From Candidatus Eisenbergiella stercorigallinarum (lineage in GTDB: Bacteria > Bacillota > Clostridia > Lachnospirales > Lachnospiraceae): DNA of 7,978 bases. The stretch is from NCBI GenBank assembly GCA_019120525.1, contig DWUW01000278.1, forward strand, positions 1 to 7,978, in the 5' to 3' direction. This document shows, in pieces, positions 6,801 to 7,978 of this stretch. Every line of letters starts with the position of its first letter. Position 1 is the first letter of the stretch. The translations under genes were made by a program, and so were the position numbers. A model generated the notes under the pieces. The model worked only from the letters and a program-made list of their open reading frames with translations, was not told the origin of the DNA and made no database searches.

Positions 6801-7978
6801 GCGCCCTTTCCTCCTGCAGCTCTTCCTCTCTACCGGAAAGCTCATCCTGAAGCCCTCTTTCCTTCCTCTCGGCGGCAAAAATCTTTCCGTTGTAATCCTC
6901 TGCCTTTTTCTCCCACTGGCTTTCCCGTTCCCTGGCCTCCTGCCGCTCCCTTCTTGCCGTCTCCAGCCTGACATCCATATCCTTCAGCCTGTCGTCCAGC
7001 AGGCTGTCCCGTTCCGCGCGGGCCATCCGTTCTCTTTCCCTGCGCGCGTTCAGCCTTTCCCCGTTTTCCCTCTGCTGCTCCTGAATCTCCTGCGCTACGG
7101 CAAGCTGAGCCTCCAGCTGCGCCTGCGCCTTTTCCACATCCGATTTTCTGGAAAGATAGGCCTGCGCCTTTTTTGCCAGCATGAACTGATTATAACGCGT
7201 GTACTCCGTCCGTATGATCCGCACGTCTCCGAAGGCTCTTTTCAGCCTGTCCAGGCTTTCCTGAATCTCATCCATCTTCTCCATGGCGTCCACCATAGGG
7301 CGCAGATCCTCATCCGTCAGCGTCTGCAGAGAATCGTTCAGGATCTCATATACCTTCGTGGGCTTGAACTCCTTGGAAAGCTTAGGAGCGCGCACCTTCA
7401 CCAGAAGCCGGATGAACTGCTCATACTGCTCCAGCTTCCGGAAGCCGAAAATATGCTGATTCACCAGCTTCTTATATTCGCTCGGGCTGTCCGTGACCGG
7501 ATTTTCTTCTCCGAGTACCTGCTTTAAGTCCCGTCTGTCGTAAGGGATCTTCACGCTGCCTGTCTGCTTATACAGCCACAGCTCCTGTCCGATCCTGCGC
7601 CCGTCCAGAATGAGAAATCCCCAGAAGTCCATCGGCCTGCCCCGTCTGGCGCGCTGTCCGATGCCGATCGTGCGGTACCGGACGCTTTTTTCTCCATCCG
7701 CTTCTTCCGTCTTCTGAAACTCCAGAAAAAGATAGCCGGTGGATTCGTCCTTCCCCTCCTCTCCCAGAAAATAGTACTCCATTCTCCGATCGCTGGAGCC
7801 GAAGGGATCCAGACGGCTCGGCGTCCGGTCGCCATCCAGAATGAACGGAATGAAGCTCTGGGTCGTGATCGATTTGCCGGAGCCGTTCTGCCCGCGAAGG
7901 AGCAGCCTGCCGTCCTCGAACAAAAAGTCTTCCTCATCATAAAGCCAGAAATTAACGAACCCGATCCGGTTCATCTTC
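3844..7978 (-). CDS. jetC: Wadjet type II SMC-like ATPase JetC (TIGR02680-like; 5' end at or beyond window edge)
   Basis: From the ATG at 7974 to the TAA at 3844 the product has 1376 residues, about the usual family size. The frame stays open to the window edge (AAG precedes the ATG). Family members typically have about ten residues before the 'NRxGxxNFWxYDEE' block, so the true start is probably upstream of 7978. Domains in order (numbered from 7974): an N-terminal ATPase lobe with Walker A GQNGSGKS at 28-35 (Lys34); a family-like segment RAPKLSKEFKPTKVYEIL near 190-210; coiled coil about 235-560; a globular hinge-like segment about 585-740 (starting near VPFYKAVEF); a second coiled coil about 765-1000; and a C-terminal lobe with signature SGGEK at 1268-1272 and Walker B IIALDE ending at Asp1303-Glu1304, then D-loop GVDD. 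In Wadjet this motor extrudes DNA loops with JetA and JetB and presents circular plasmids to JetD. It is not MukB or SbcC, given the N- and C-terminal motifs and the jetD partner. Confidence 0.88.
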   Translation of the reverse strand, partial: KMNRIGFVNFWLYDEEDFLFEDGRLLLRGQNGSGKSITTQSFIPFILDGDRTPSRLDPFGSSDRRMEYYFLGEEGKDESTGYLFLEFQKTEEADGEKSVRYRTIGIGQRARRGRPMDFWGFLILDGRRIGQELWLYKQTGSVKIPYDRRDLKQVLGEENPVTDSPSEYKKLVNQHIFGFRKLEQYEQFIRLLVKVRAPKLSKEFKPTKVYEILNDSLQTLTDEDLRPMVDAMEKMDEIQESLDRLKRAFGDVRIIRTEYTRYNQFMLAKKAQAYLSRKSDVEKAQAQLEAQLAVAQEIQEQQRENGERLNARRERERMARAERDSLLDDRLKDMDVRLETARRERQEARERESQWEKKAEDYNGKIFAAERKERGLQDELSGREEELQEERAQLQERQEVLQWNGHSDAAVMLEEGRLSGMPEITKRLMEYEKNLAEGKKKIHAFAEASGQYEEAAFALEQVKKERAEQEKKRQLSEKRLQDSQDDWISLLYEKADRTVEWKPERSVLREAEELAREYGSVSDAGEIQELLRRDYEGQRLGLLRLREEKERSRQDGELALKQAREELLAVQNAPELEPERGELIGRSRRAMEEAGIRAVPFYKAVEFADGLEPAACAVMEAQLKSMGLLDALVVRPEDLIRIEKECPEFLDSVICVDEAGNAGAQASKDAADQPFAGLTVNTELEDGLRKETARILCHIRSVRTPGEWLRGGLRDGLSESRPAIGESGFFRQGALLGKAWQEGEAEYVGQLARKRKKEQKIRQLTERISELEALVEGLSGELSVLAGRLDTLEKEYRELPDFSEINDALEKLRECVLQLELLNGQFSERERKAQEAEQRKNRCWQEMLQSCKALPYGRTEEEYEEAQDALREYEGIWRECRETILRLQQARERLREQQDRLEEDRQALDDALAEKQRCGGRARECEIRIRQYEEYLNRPEIREKAKRLKALNEELEQISKDCQYLEKELAKLEERLLHITEAEPEKKAALQRAIGEETWLRKYFEEELSLKLVFDREAASLPDCAQKALGFLRESDKNREPADMLQSLYQVFQKYNGSLASYGTSLEDCFGMEEAVEQVPGALRKRVRVASVWNGKKVYLEEFYQILKNAIDETQLLIQEKDRELFEDILSQTISQQLTDRIAESRRWVADMSKLMRDMDTSMGLSFSLDWKPRSAENEAELDVTELEQILLRDRSLLTMEDIEKVAAHFRSKIRTQKRLLEETGGMINYMELVREAMDYRGWFSFQMFYRRGEEPRKPLTNAAFNRFSGGEKAMAMYVPLFAAVNAQYQKADRKDHPRIIALDEAFAGVDDKNISSMFELVEKLDFDYIMNSQSLWGCYDTVRGLRIAELLRPMNSQIVTIIRYTWNGHERILDEQ
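3861..3866 (-). promoter_or_regulatory. Ribosome binding site of jetD inside the jetC 3' end
   Basis: AAAGGA on the minus strand lies 6 bases before the ATG at 3854 and within the last codons of jetC. It decides between the two possible jetD starts and supports reinitiation by ribosomes finishing jetC. Confidence 0.7.

Noticed and set aside
6649..7527. 292-residue plus-strand open frame opposite the 5' half of jetC
   Set aside because: It has the same shadow composition, with no ribosome binding site and no family resemblance.
3844..7978. JetC as SbcC/RecN, MukB or a type I JetC
   Set aside because: The N-terminal NFWxYDEE block before Walker A, the KLSKEFKP segment, and the adjacent TIGR02679-like subunit fit type II Wadjet better than the other SMC-like families.
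1..7978. CRISPR array, tRNA, rRNA, insertion sequence or phage genes
   Set aside because: No regularly spaced repeats, tRNA-like cloverleaf, transposase or terminal inverted repeats were seen by eye.

Overview
The window looks like chromosomal DNA of a gut-type Firmicute, most likely a Lachnospiraceae-like Clostridia member. This is inferred from moderately high G+C, AGGAG-type ribosome binding sites, a solute-binding protein of the sugar-ABC type, and a lipoprotein with the Ala/Glu/Ser/Thr-rich linkers common in that group. No rRNA, tRNA, CRISPR array, insertion sequence or phage gene was seen.

The left third (1-2398) is read rightward. It holds the 3' part of an ABC-transporter-type extracellular solute-binding protein that ends, unusually, in a C-terminal transmembrane anchor. 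Next come a well-formed promoter (TATAAT at 1345-1350) and a monocistronic 320-residue lipoprotein. The lipoprotein has an N-terminal lipobox, two consecutive beta-rich modules (probably OB-like), and low-complexity acidic tails on both sides of them.

The right two thirds (2523-7978) are read leftward. They hold the last two genes of what is best read as a type II Wadjet anti-plasmid defence operon. jetC encodes an SMC/condensin-like ATPase of the TIGR02680 type, with Walker A, a long coiled coil interrupted by a hinge-like globular segment, the SGGEK signature and Walker B. jetD encodes a TIGR02679/DUF2399-type nuclease subunit with a topoisomerase VI/Spo11-like Toprim centre (Glu followed by DxDPxG). 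The two genes overlap by 11 bases and are probably translationally coupled. In known type II systems jetA (kleisin-like) and jetB (KITE-like) precede jetC, so they should lie just beyond the right edge. jetC itself probably begins a few codons outside the window.

In Wadjet, JetABC forms a loop-extruding condensin-like complex that recognises closed circular plasmids, and JetD cuts them. The two convergent transcription units are separated by a long nested stem-loop (2448-2511) that probably terminates transcription from both sides.
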